A DNA stretch of 30,483 nucleotides from JBGPHT01 sp041484525 (GTDB taxonomy: Bacteria > Acidobacteriota > Terriglobia > Bryobacterales > Bryobacteraceae). This document shows, piece after piece, positions 22,748 to 30,079 of the stretch. A program made the translations under genes and the position numbers. Where the stretch lies: positions 1 to 30,483 of the forward strand of contig JBGPHT010000092.1 in the NCBI GenBank assembly GCA_041484525.1. The letters are read 5' to 3'. The notes beneath the pieces were generated by a model. It did no database searches and was not told the DNA's origin. It saw only the letters and a program-made list of their open reading frames with translations. Each line of letters opens with the position of its first letter. Position 1 is the stretch's first letter.

Positions 22748-23872
22748 TCAACGTGCAGGCTGTTTCACGAATACAGCGATGTCTTTGGCCGCCTTGGTTT
22801 CCACGCCGGGCTTTTGCAGGAAGCCGAGATCGCGGAACCAGTCGATGTAGCGGTATTGCCAGGTGCCGAACGGTGTGTCGTTGCGGTCCGTCAGACCGCC
22901 GGTCATGCGGCTGCCGTCACTTAAGGCGTCGCCGGGGTGGCGGCCGTTGCCGTAAATGTGCATCTCGATGTTCGGCACGCCGATCGCCAGCATCGCATTA
23001 AAGTATTCGATGGCCCAGACCGCATGACCGCGGTCGCCCGAGCCACCGCAGGCGATGAATGCGGGAGGAGCATTGCGCGGAATCGGCGGCGGGGTGCGAT
23101 TGCGGGCGAAGGGCGAGGGACCGGGATAGATGATGCCTGCGAAGTCGGGCCGCGAGCTGATTCCCGCCAAAGGATCGCCGGGGTCGCTGTTCTTTTTGTC
23201 GAAGTCTTCGAACAAGACCGCCGACGGAGCGGCCAATTCCGCGCCGGCGGAGAATCCCATGATGCCGATCTTGTTGGGATCGATGTTCCATCCCTTGGCA
23301 TAAGCGCGCACCAGGCGGATGGCCTGGAGGGCGTCGTTCACCGCGTCGGTCTGCGGATTGTAACCGTCCCTGCGCAGGCGATTCCGCAGGATGATGGTGT
23401 TGACGCCGTAGTTGTAGAAGAAGGGAACGAAATCCGCGCTCTCGCTGCCCACGTTCAGGGTATTGTGTCCGCCGCCCGCCACCAGGATCACAGCCGCGCC
23501 GGTATTCAGGCCGCGATCGACCGTGTGAACTTCGATGGACGGGTTGTGAATGTTGACGATGCTGCCGATGCGCCCCGGCACCGCCTGGCTCATGTTGTAT
23601 TGCTCGGCCTCACGAACGCGCTCCGCTTTGAGGAACGGCGAGCCGGGCGGATAAAGAGGGACCACCACGCCGCCTGGCAGGATGGGCAACGGAGCGTACG
23701 GAGAGTCGTTGGCCGGCCCTGGCGCCGGCACGGCGAGAGGGGCGGGAAGTGGCGGCAGCGGCGCGCGGGGAGTAGTTTGTGCGCCGGCGATAGTTAACGC
23801 CAGTGACGCCAAGAGCAGCGGAGCGAACGCCGGCCCGGCGATAGATTTCTGGATGACGGTTAGAGTTCTCAT
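22748..23872 (-). CDS. Secreted alpha/beta hydrolase (esterase / acetyl-xylan-esterase-like)
   Basis: A 374-residue secreted enzyme. Signal peptide at about 1-31, then a Pro-rich linker (PRAPLPPLPAPLAVPAPGP). The hydrolase domain starts near 100. VAGGGH (131-136) matches the oxyanion loop of carboxylesterase-like enzymes. GFSAG (206-210) holds the nucleophile Ser208, GSGDRGH the likely acid Asp280, and YGNGRHPGDA the likely base His312. This layout fits the BD-FAE/acetyl-xylan esterase-like group that removes acyl groups from polysaccharides; the substrate is inferred from family only. The ATG at 23872 begins the signal peptide. The downstream hypothetical gene is close enough to be in the same transcript. 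Confidence 0.87.
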   Translation of the reverse strand: MRTLTVIQKSIAGPAFAPLLLASLALTIAGAQTTPRAPLPPLPAPLAVPAPGPANDSPYAPLPILPGGVVVPLYPPGSPFLKAERVREAEQYNMSQAVPGRIGSIVNIHNPSIEVHTVDRGLNTGAAVILVAGGGHNTLNVGSESADFVPFFYNYGVNTIILRNRLRRDGYNPQTDAVNDALQAIRLVRAYAKGWNIDPNKIGIMGFSAGAELAAPSAVLFEDFDKKNSDPGDPLAGISSRPDFAGIIYPGPSPFARNRTPPPIPRNAPPAFIACGGSGDRGHAVWAIEYFNAMLAIGVPNIEMHIYGNGRHPGDALSDGSRMTGGLTDRNDTPFGTWQYRYIDWFRDLGFLQKPGVETKAAKDIAVFVKQPAR

Positions 23873-23989
23873 CGTGTCAGACTGCCGAAACTATATCACT
23901 GCTCTTCCGCACGCGCGAAAAAAAGTTTGCTAACGAAAGATGTCCGTAGTAGTATCACATACAGGAATAGTAGATCCGGAGTGGCCGAC

Positions 23990-24071
23990 ATGATCCCGGT
24001 GCACTTGTCACTGTTCGCCAACCATATCTGGCAGTCGATTCTCTTTGCCGCCGCGGCGGTTTTGCTGACGC
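23990..24071 (+). pseudogene. N-terminal fragment of an M56 (BlaR1-like) peptidase
   Basis: ATG with GGAG upstream opens MIPVHLSLFANHIWQSILFA and continues to about AAAVLLT. This is the recognisable first helix of the M56/BlaR1-type membrane peptidases that are abundant in Solibacter-like genomes. After about 27 residues the sequence switches abruptly to antisense Ser/Thr kinase DNA and the frame runs into unrelated codons before a stop. The native Shine-Dalgarno and start survive, so a meaningless short peptide could still be translated. Confidence 0.6.
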
Positions 24072-24345
24072 GGCTTCCAATGCCGCGGCGATTTGCGCAG
24101 CTACGTCAAGCGCTTCCTCGAGCGGAATCGCACCTTGCTTGATGCGGTCGCTGAGAGTGCCGCCCTCGACCAGATCCATCACCAGATAGCCAGGAGCCTC
24201 GGACGATGTCCCGACGTCGTAGACCTGGCAAATGCTGGGATGATTTAACGCGGCGACCGCCCGTACCTCGCGGTCAAAGCGCTCGGTAAAGCGCTCGCTG
24301 GAGATCTTGATGGCTACGTCCCGCTGCAGGTCCTTATCCTCGCAG
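24072..24345 (-). pseudogene. Internal fragment of a Ser/Thr protein kinase (Hanks type)
   Basis: Read on the minus strand, 24345-24072 encodes EDKDLQRDVAIKIS (beta-3 strand with the catalytic VAIK lysine), then FDREVRAVAALNHPSICQVY, then YLVMDLVEGGTLSDRIKQG and ALDVAAQIAAALEAAS. This is the N-lobe and start of the C-lobe of a bacterial PknB-like kinase. It stops just before the HRDLKxxN catalytic loop, where the M56 fragment begins. The glycine-rich loop is also missing. It is a gene scrap, not a working kinase. Confidence 0.65.
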
Positions 24346-24403
24346 CGGCTACGATCCCGTTCGCTACTCGCTGGAGATCTTGATGGCTACGTCCCGCTGC
24401 AGG
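24294..24403. repeat. 37-bp direct repeat at the kinase / permease junction
   Basis: 24294-24330 and 24367-24403 are identical (CTCGCTGGAGATCTTGATGG... 37 bp) with 36 bp between them. Both copies are the antisense of the kinase QRDVAIKISSE stretch, but only the first is continuous with the kinase fragment. The second borders the permease fragment. The 73-bp offset is not a multiple of three. The pattern suggests a tandem duplication or strand-slippage event during the rearrangement. Confidence 0.75.
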
Positions 24404-24822
24404 CGCGAGTTCGTGAGTCTCTGGTGATGGAGCGAGCGGTCGCCATCATCTCCGCATTCCTCGGTTCGGTCGCGCTGATCCTTGCCTGGGCAGGCCTGTA
24501 CGGCCTGCTGGCTTACACGGTGTCGAGGCGAACGGCCGAGATCGGCATGCGGATCGCGATCGGCGCGCCTCACCGCGCGGTCCTGTGGCTGGTGTTGAAG
24601 GATTGCCTGGTGTTGTCCGCCACCGGCGTTATCGCCGGCCTGGGCGCCGCTCTCGCGCTCGGCCGCTTTGCCGAAAAGGTGCTGTACCGCCTGAAGCCGA
24701 CAGACCCGATTGCCCTTGGCTCGACTTGCGTTCTCATGCTCGCGATGTCGTCTTTCGCAGCATGGATCCCGGCGCGCCGCGCCATCCGTATGGACCCGAT
24801 GATTGCCTTGCGGCATGAATGA
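24404..24822 (+). pseudogene. C-terminal fragment of an ADOP/MacB-type ABC transporter permease
   Basis: About 139 residues matching the last FtsX-like domain of acidobacterial ADOP permeases: MERAVAIISAFLGSVALILA (TM), LLAYTVSRRTAEIGMRIAIG (the conserved SRR/K-x2-EIG-x-RxAxG motif), two more hydrophobic helices, and the family-typical end IPARRAIRMDPMIALRHE followed by a stop. Full-length relatives are about 800 residues with a duplicated permease unit, so more than four fifths of the gene is gone. No start codon or Shine-Dalgarno of its own is evident. Confidence 0.7.
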
Positions 24823-24857
24823 CGCGCTACCTAATCTCCAAACGAGTATATCACGGC

Positions 24858-24886
24858 TTGCACGCGAGCCATCCGCGCTGTAGACT
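24858..24886 (+). promoter_or_regulatory. Candidate promoter of the epimerase operon
   Basis: TTGCAC (24858-24863), a 17-bp spacer and TAGACT (24881-24886). It is modest in match (3 of 6 and 4 of 6) but has ideal spacing, and it lies 36 bp before the ATG of the first gene. Confidence 0.3.
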
Positions 24887-24921
24887 TGTTTGGCCGCACT
24901 TTCAGCCCCTGCCGCACGCCT

Positions 24922-25773
24922 ATGAAATTCGGAGTCAACACATTTATCTGGGCCGCGGAGTTCAACAACTCCCATCTGCCTCTCCTGCCTGCCATCAAAG
25001 CCAATGGCTTCGACGGCGTGGAGGTTCCTCTGTTCCGGCCGGCGGAATTTCTCGCCAAGGACATCCGCCGGGGACTCGACGCCAACGATCTCGAGTGCAC
25101 TATCTGCTCGGTGCTTACCGGCGATCTGAGCCTGATCAGCGCGGACGGCGCAATCCGGAAAAAGACGAGCCAGCATCTGCGCGATTGCATCCGAACCGCG
25201 TCGGATGTGGGCGCGGGGATTATCGCTGGTCCCCTTTACTGTCCGGTCGGTTACCTGCCCGGACGGCGCCGTACGGCGGACGAGTGGAAGTGGGCGGTGG
25301 AAGGCTACCAATCGATGGGTGAAGCTCTGGTTCAGAATCATGTCACGCTGGCCATCGAGCCGCTGAATCGCTTCGAGACGTTTTTCCTGAACACCGCGTC
25401 CGACGCCGCTGCACTATGCGATCAGGTGAATCATCCGAACGTGGGCGTGTTGTTCGACACCTTTCACGCCAACATCGAAGAGAAAGATATCGCGGCCGGA
25501 TATCGCACCGTGGGCAGGCATTTGAAACACGTTCATACCTGCGAGAATGACCGCGGCATTCCGGGCAGCGGCCACGTGGAATGGGATGCCGTGTTTGCGG
25601 CGCTGCGCGAACTGCGATATGACGGATGGCTGACCATCGAAAGTTTTGGCTTCGCGCTGGGAGAGCTCTCGTCCGCCGCGGCAATCTGGCGGGATATCGA
25701 GCGCACACCGGAATCGATCGCTTTCGAAGGTGTGCGATTCTTGAAGAAACACGTTGCGGGAGGCCGTGTATGA
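24922..25773 (+). CDS. Sugar 3-epimerase-like TIM barrel (D-psicose/D-tagatose 3-epimerase family)
   Basis: A 283-residue cytoplasmic metal-dependent isomerase/epimerase of the xylose-isomerase-like TIM-barrel superfamily. The expected metal ligands are all visible: Glu146 in AIEPLNRFET, Asp179 in LFDTFHANIEE, His205 in HVHTCENDRGIPG and Glu240 in TIESFG. The NRFET, DTFHANIEE and H-T-x-E-N-DRG-x-PG blocks are those of D-psicose/D-tagatose 3-epimerases, so a ketose 3-epimerase is the best guess. There is no signal peptide. The ATG at 24922 starts at the first barrel strand (MKFGVNTFIW). The stop overlaps the start of the PQQ-propeller gene by 4 bp (ATGA), so translation is coupled. Confidence 0.87.
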   Translation: MKFGVNTFIWAAEFNNSHLPLLPAIKANGFDGVEVPLFRPAEFLAKDIRRGLDANDLECTICSVLTGDLSLISADGAIRKKTSQHLRDCIRTASDVGAGIIAGPLYCPVGYLPGRRRTADEWKWAVEGYQSMGEALVQNHVTLAIEPLNRFETFFLNTASDAAALCDQVNHPNVGVLFDTFHANIEEKDIAAGYRTVGRHLKHVHTCENDRGIPGSGHVEWDAVFAALRELRYDGWLTIESFGFALGELSSAAAIWRDIERTPESIAFEGVRFLKKHVAGGRV

Positions 25774-27320
25774 ATCGATCATCGAAAGTATCGGCTGCCG
25801 CCGGCTTCGCGCTCACCGTGGCACAACTGGCTTTCGCCGGCGATTGGACCACCTTCGGGCACGATCCGCAGCGTACCGGTTGGGCGTTCGAAGAGACCAC
25901 GCTCAGCCCGGCGAACGTCTCGCAATTGACGCTTCGATGGAAGGCCAGGGTCGACAACCAGTTTTACAGCCTGTCCGCACTCACCGCTCCCGTGGTTGCC
26001 GGCAACGTCTCCACCGTGAAGGGCGTGCGCAGCGTGGTCTACGTCGCGGGGATCAGCGGCACGGTGTTCGCCCTGGACGCGCAGACCGGCGAAGAACTTT
26101 GGAATCACCCTTTCAAGATCGCGGCGCTGCCCGGAAAGGGCCGTTATCAGGGGACCTTCCTCTGTCCCAACGGCATTACGGCGACTCCGGCGATCGACAA
26201 GAGCACCGGCATTCTGTACGTGATCGCGGCTGATGGCGCGCTCTACGGGCTCGATCTGGGCGCAGGCAATGTGCGCTACGGTCCGGTCCAACTGGTTGCG
26301 CCCTTCGCGAAGAGCGCGAGCTTGAACCTGGTGGACGGAGTAGTCTACACGACGCTGGCACAGGGATGCGGCAACGCACTCTCGGGCGTCTACGCGGCGG
26401 ACGTGCGCGATCCTCATCACCCGGCGATCCGGCAGATGCTGCTGTCGAACACCGACACGGCCGGCATCTGGGGGAGAGGCGGCCCCGTCATTGGAAAAGA
26501 CGGAAAGATCTACGGCGGTACCGCCGACGGCCGCACCGACCCGCTGGCCGGCGACTACTCGAACACCGTCGTCGCCATCGCGGCGAAGGACCTGTCTCTG
26601 GTCGATTACTTCCTGCCGTCCAATTGGGACTACATCCGGCGCAAGGATTTCGATCTCGGCGCATCCAGTCCTGTGTGGTTCGGATGGAAGAATCGCGAGT
26701 TACTGGCAGGCGGGTTTAAGGAAGGCGTCATCTATCTTATGGACACCGCCAGCCTCGGCGGTAAGGATCATCAGACGCCGCTGTATGTCTCGCCGCGGCT
26801 GGGTAATGACAAGGCATTGTGCTGCGACGGCCTGGGAATCTGGGGCGGGCTGTCCACGTACCGGGACGCCGAGGGCCAGACGTGGCTGTTCAGTCCCATG
26901 GGCGGACCGCCCTCCGCCACCGGTCCCCACTTCCCTATGACGAACGGCGAAAATCCGCACGGCAGCGTGATGGCGTTCAAGGTGGTCGCCGATCCCAAGA
27001 CCCAGAATCCGATGCTCGAGCCCGCATGGATTTCCGGCGATTTCAACGTGCCGGACCCGGTCGTGATTGCCAACGGCGTGGTATTTGGGATCTCGACCGG
27101 CTCGAGTGAAGTGCAGCGCGGCGGAGATGCCGGGCGCATGCTCAACACGCGTCCCGCCGTTCTCAAGGCGCTCGATGCCAAAACGGGCAAAGAACTCTAC
27201 AACAGCGGCGATGCCATGGCGAGCTGGGTTCATTTCAGCGGACTCGCGATTTCGGACGGCCGCGTCTTCGCCGTGGATCACGATTCCAACGTCTATTGCT
27301 TCGGCCTGAAAGATAAATAA
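25770..27320 (+). CDS. Periplasmic PQQ-binding-like beta-propeller protein
   Basis: A 516-residue secreted protein. The signal peptide spans about residues 1-26, ending before GDWTTFGHDPQRTGWA, a typical opening blade of PQQ/BamB-like propellers. Several repeats end in G-x-V-F/Y-A-L-D-x-x-T-G-(E/K)-x-L-W/Y (for example VFALDAQTGEELWN and LKALDAKTGKELYN). Whether it binds PQQ is unclear: the quinoprotein Trp-docking pattern is only partly present, so it could be a quinoprotein dehydrogenase-like enzyme or a scaffold. GGGAGG lies 6 nt upstream of the ATG at 25770, which overlaps the epimerase stop. Thirteen bases separate it from the ThuA gene, so the three genes form one operon. Confidence 0.82.
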   Translation: MNRSSKVSAAAGFALTVAQLAFAGDWTTFGHDPQRTGWAFEETTLSPANVSQLTLRWKARVDNQFYSLSALTAPVVAGNVSTVKGVRSVVYVAGISGTVFALDAQTGEELWNHPFKIAALPGKGRYQGTFLCPNGITATPAIDKSTGILYVIAADGALYGLDLGAGNVRYGPVQLVAPFAKSASLNLVDGVVYTTLAQGCGNALSGVYAADVRDPHHPAIRQMLLSNTDTAGIWGRGGPVIGKDGKIYGGTADGRTDPLAGDYSNTVVAIAAKDLSLVDYFLPSNWDYIRRKDFDLGASSPVWFGWKNRELLAGGFKEGVIYLMDTASLGGKDHQTPLYVSPRLGNDKALCCDGLGIWGGLSTYRDAEGQTWLFSPMGGPPSATGPHFPMTNGENPHGSVMAFKVVADPKTQNPMLEPAWISGDFNVPDPVVIANGVVFGISTGSSEVQRGGDAGRMLNTRPAVLKALDAKTGKELYNSGDAMASWVHFSGLAISDGRVFAVDHDSNVYCFGLKDK

Positions 27321-27333
27321 GAAGAGGTAGGTC

Positions 27334-28218
27334 ATGAAGAGAGCGTTACGTCTTGCTGCCGGGTTAGCTGTGCTGGCACTGGCCGCAGCGGCCGCCGACA
27401 AGCAGATTCTGATGATCGCCGGAAAGCCGAGCCACGGGCCGGGACAGCATGAACACAATGCAGGAGTGCTGCTGCTGGCAAAATGGCTGAACGGCGTTCC
27501 GGGAATTCACGCTACGACTTCGCTGAGCGGGGCCTGGCCGGAGAGCGCCGAGTTTGAAAAGGCCGATGCCATCTTCGTGTTCGCCGATGGCGGCGATGGG
27601 CATCCTGTCTTTCAGGGCGATCGTCCCGCCACGATCTCCAAGGCCGTGGCCCGCGGCGCCGGTTTGATGTTTTTTCACTACGCTACCGAGCCGCCGGAGA
27701 CCAGGGGACACCAGGAGATGCTGGATTGGCTGGGCGGCTTCTTCGAAGTCAATCGCTCGGTGAATCCGGTCTATGAGGCCGCCTTCAACGCCCTTCCCGC
27801 GCACCCGATCACCCGCGGCGTAAAGCCGTTTCACATCCGCGACGAGTGGTATTACAACATTCATTTCCGGGAGAACCTGCGCGGCTTTACGGGCATCCTG
27901 ATCACCACGCCGCCCGCGGACACCGTCAAGGCCGATGGACTTCGCAGCGGGAATCCCGATGTGCGATCCAAGATCGGCCAACCGCATTTCGTCGCGTGGG
28001 CAGGCGAGCGGCAGGACGGTGGACGCTCCGTCGGATTCACCGGCGGCCACTACCACGCCAATCTCGGAGATGAGAACTTTCGCAAGATCGTGCTGAACGC
28101 GCTGCTCTGGATTGCGAAGGCGGAGGTCCCCCCGAACGGCGTACAGGTGGCCGTCACGCCTGCCGGCTTGACGGAGAATCTGGACCCGAAGCCGCCTCAG
28201 AAGAAGGCCGGGAACTGA
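27334..28218 (+). CDS. Secreted ThuA-domain protein
   Basis: A 294-residue protein with a signal peptide (MKRALRLAAGLAVLALAAAA) and a ThuA-like, class I glutamine-amidotransferase-related fold. The first strand is KQILMIAGKPSHGPGQHEHNAG, followed by AIFVFADGGDGHPVF, then GLMFFHYATEPPE, HPITRGVKPFHIRDEWYYN and the family-typical GRSVGFTGGHYHANLGDENF. In other bacteria ThuA domains are linked to trehalose or other sugar use, often next to sugar isomerases and PQQ proteins, as here. A 3-keto-sugar processing role is a reasonable inference. The C-terminal 25 residues are a Pro/Lys-rich tail. The Shine-Dalgarno GAGG precedes the ATG. It is the last gene of the operon. Confidence 0.88.
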   Translation: MKRALRLAAGLAVLALAAAAADKQILMIAGKPSHGPGQHEHNAGVLLLAKWLNGVPGIHATTSLSGAWPESAEFEKADAIFVFADGGDGHPVFQGDRPATISKAVARGAGLMFFHYATEPPETRGHQEMLDWLGGFFEVNRSVNPVYEAAFNALPAHPITRGVKPFHIRDEWYYNIHFRENLRGFTGILITTPPADTVKADGLRSGNPDVRSKIGQPHFVAWAGERQDGGRSVGFTGGHYHANLGDENFRKIVLNALLWIAKAEVPPNGVQVAVTPAGLTENLDPKPPQKKAGN

Positions 28219-28899
28219 CCCAGCGCGGCGCAGTGGCCTAATATTGTCTTATGGAAATCACGTGGAATGGAGCCAAGCGATTTAGAATCAATAAGTTGCT
28301 TTGCTTGCAATCCGACCATGCCGACGATTTCGACCAAAACCAGTGGTTGACTGTACGCCTATTGCACACGAATTGCCTGTTATGGAAATGCACCATCACG
28401 GAATAGGCCAGAATTTCAATTCCGTGTACAGTCACGAAGGCGTTCTTTCCTATGGAAATGCACAGACTTGTACATGAGAAAGCGGCTCTCTCCACACCGT
28501 AATCAACATCAGCACTCCAGCGCCAATGCCCTCCAGCTTGGCCGCTGCACGCACACAGCACCTCTCAGTTGAATCGGCACCAGCCCGGTGGACCCATTCA
28601 TCCCGGCGACGGCGGCGGATGGTAGCGCACCATTCCGGTTCGCTTGCGGTTTAGTTCGCCAAGTCCGAAACGCTAGGAGTCCCTTCGAGAAGCCTGCTTC
28701 CAATGGAAGTCCCTTTGCCTCCCTTGACAACGGGTGGGTGGGGGTCGTAAACCCCAATAGGATGGGAACCCATTTCTCAACTGTTCCCGAACTTCCGGGC
28801 GGGGCGCATAGCGATCACAACAGCGAACTCGCTGCCGGAATCCCCGCATGAGCGCACAAGAGGTTTCAGAATCCCCAATGAATCGGACTTCTAGTCTTA
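28219..28899. other. Gene-poor intergenic stretch of about 680 bp
   Basis: No gene could be supported. The base composition is visibly more AT-rich than the flanking operon. TATGGAAAT occurs three times (28250, 28381, 28451), and the last two share 13 bp (TATGGAAATGCAC) at a 70-bp period. A 9-bp perfect inverted repeat, TGACTGTAC (28348-28356) with GTACAGTCA (28426-28434), encloses one copy and continues imperfectly. Near 28731 a G-rich run (GGGTGGGTGGGGG) stands out. It could be a decayed mobile-element end or a regulatory region. Confidence 0.4.
28381..28463. repeat. Paired TATGGAAATGCAC direct repeats
   Basis: Exact 13-bp copies at 28381-28393 and 28451-28463, with a shorter TATGGAAAT at 28250-28258. 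They lie in the gene-poor stretch and partly inside an inverted repeat, so they could be binding sites or decayed ends of a mobile element. Confidence 0.5.
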
Positions 28900-29631
28900 T
28901 CACCCAAGATGACTCTGTCGCCTTTTTATGCGGGTCATAGTCAAGGCAAGGATTCCCCCAGCCAAGAGCAGAAAAGTGGATGGTTCTGGAACGGAGTCAT
29001 TTACCTGGAATTGCGAATTGTAGCCGGAAAAAGTCTTGAAGGTCGATCCAGAAGGGAAGGCGTAGTTTGGCGATCCGTTAAGGGCGTTTGCTATATACGC
29101 AAGGTTGTCGGTCGTCACTCCTAATGCCGTATTAGTAGTTGGTGCATTCGTGCCCACCCAACCCTCGTTCTCAAACGCTGCTGGACCACTTAAGACAAGA
29201 AAATACTGGCCGGGTGCAAGATTCAGATCTGAAAAGAGGGTGATCCATGCGCAACTCGAGAACGTTCCAGCGTTCGAAGTGCATGTCTGGCTCGCATCGA
29301 ACTGCTGAAGTACGGACGAGGTGGCTATCACCTGACCCGCTGTCGTCGCAGGGCCAACTGCGGACGAAAGGTAGGCATCAATTGTGTGGGGGCTGCTTCC
29401 GAATTGGCACGTAACGCACAAAAGCAGGGCCTCAATTGTTGCCGATTGATAGCTTTGGGTTGCGGTCCATTCGACACCTACCAATTGCGTGCCGCTCCCT
29501 ATCGAAACGTTATCTCCAGGGAGTCCGGTGTCCAAGTGCGTGGTCGGACCCGTCACTGAAACGATGGTTCCCGCATGTGCGGTTGCGAGCGTGACAATGG
29601 TCAACCATAAAAAGGCATGTAACGATTTCAT
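28900..29631 (-). CDS. PEP-CTERM sorting-domain protein (secreted, exosortase substrate)
   Basis: A 243-residue secreted protein. Signal peptide at about 1-21 (MKSLHAFLWLTIVTLATAHA). The mature region is beta-rich with paired Cys (LLCVTC; TCTSNAGTFSSC) and repeated aromatic/Asn segments. The last 30 residues are a textbook PEP-CTERM signal: VPEPSTF, a hydrophobic helix (LLLAGGILALTM), then the basic cluster RIKRRQS. Such proteins are cleaved and anchored by an exosortase and typically occur in cells that make exopolysaccharide. Function beyond that is unknown. ATG at 29631 was used; a TTG one codon earlier has better spacing from AGGAG, so the start is uncertain by one residue. Confidence 0.85.
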   Translation of the reverse strand: MKSLHAFLWLTIVTLATAHAGTIVSVTGPTTHLDTGLPGDNVSIGSGTQLVGVEWTATQSYQSATIEALLLCVTCQFGSSPHTIDAYLSSAVGPATTAGQVIATSSVLQQFDASQTCTSNAGTFSSCAWITLFSDLNLAPGQYFLVLSGPAAFENEGWVGTNAPTTNTALGVTTDNLAYIANALNGSPNYAFPSGSTFKTFSGYNSQFQVNDSVPEPSTFLLLAGGILALTMTRIKRRQSHLG

Positions 29632-29697
29632 CAATGTGCAACTCCTTTTTCTTTCCCAGAAGTGGGAGACTTCTCAGGCGGCAATTGTAGCAGAAAT

Positions 29698-29725
29698 TGT
29701 GACGGATCTAACTGTGACGGATCTA
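29698..29725. repeat. Tandem 15-bp repeat upstream of the recombinase remnant
   Basis: TGTGACGGATCTA occurs at 29698-29710 and 29713-29725, giving two copies of a 15-bp unit. It lies directly upstream of the promoter of the serine recombinase remnant, where recombination sites or operators are often found. Confidence 0.55.
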
Positions 29726-29733
29726 CGGGAAGA

Positions 29734-29762
29734 TTGACAATTGTACGGAAATAGTGTACGAT
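29734..29762 (+). promoter_or_regulatory. Promoter of the serine recombinase remnant, probably leaderless
   Basis: TTGACA (29734-29739), a 17-bp spacer and TACGAT (29757-29762). Transcription would start close to 29769, which is the A of the start codon, so the mRNA would be leaderless; indeed there is no Shine-Dalgarno. GTAC at 29743-29746 and 29756-29759 flank the spacer region and could be a small operator. Confidence 0.5.
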
Positions 29763-29768
29763 AATGTC

Positions 29769-30039
29769 ATGCGTTGCGCCCTTTACGCCCGTGTCAGCAC
29801 GACAGATCAGAATTGCGAGATGCAGCTTCGGGAGCTTCGGGAATACATTTCCCGGCGTGATTGGAAGAATGCCGGGGAATACGTTGACACCGGGTTCAGT
29901 GGAGCAAAGGCCAGTCGCCAGAAATGGCGAAGCGATAGAACAAGTGAAAGCAAAGATAAGAGAGATGCTGGAGAGACGCCAACAGGGTCTTCCACCTTCC
30001 ACCAGCAGCCGCATCACTGGCAATAGCAACGTGCGATGA
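29769..30039 (+). pseudogene. Serine recombinase (resolvase) with internal deletion and frameshift
   Basis: The 5' part encodes MRCALYARVSTTDQNCEMQL and continues to about VDTGFSGAK: the resolvase N-terminal domain with the catalytic Ser in ARVSTTDQ. It then breaks. From about 29915, a different (+1) frame reads GRPVARNG-like RPVARNGEAIEQVKAKIREM, which resembles the C-terminal helix-turn-helix region of the same family, and stops at 30037-30039. About 90 of the expected 180-200 residues remain, so a deletion with a frame change has joined the two ends. The active-site half is intact, but the protein should not work. Confidence 0.75.
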
Positions 30040-30079
30040 GCAATACTACACCGGGCGACAGGTAGGCAGGCGACTAGAG

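Noticed and set aside
23930..23990. BlaI/MecI-type operator before the M56 fragment
   Set aside because: GTAGTAGTA lies in the region but no clear palindromic TACA-N-TGTA-type site was found.
28238..28561. 107-codon minus-strand frame in the gene-poor gap, and overlapping frames at 28509-28757 and 28588-28851
   Set aside because: No domain, no credible Shine-Dalgarno and an odd Cys/Trp-rich composition; likely chance ORFs.
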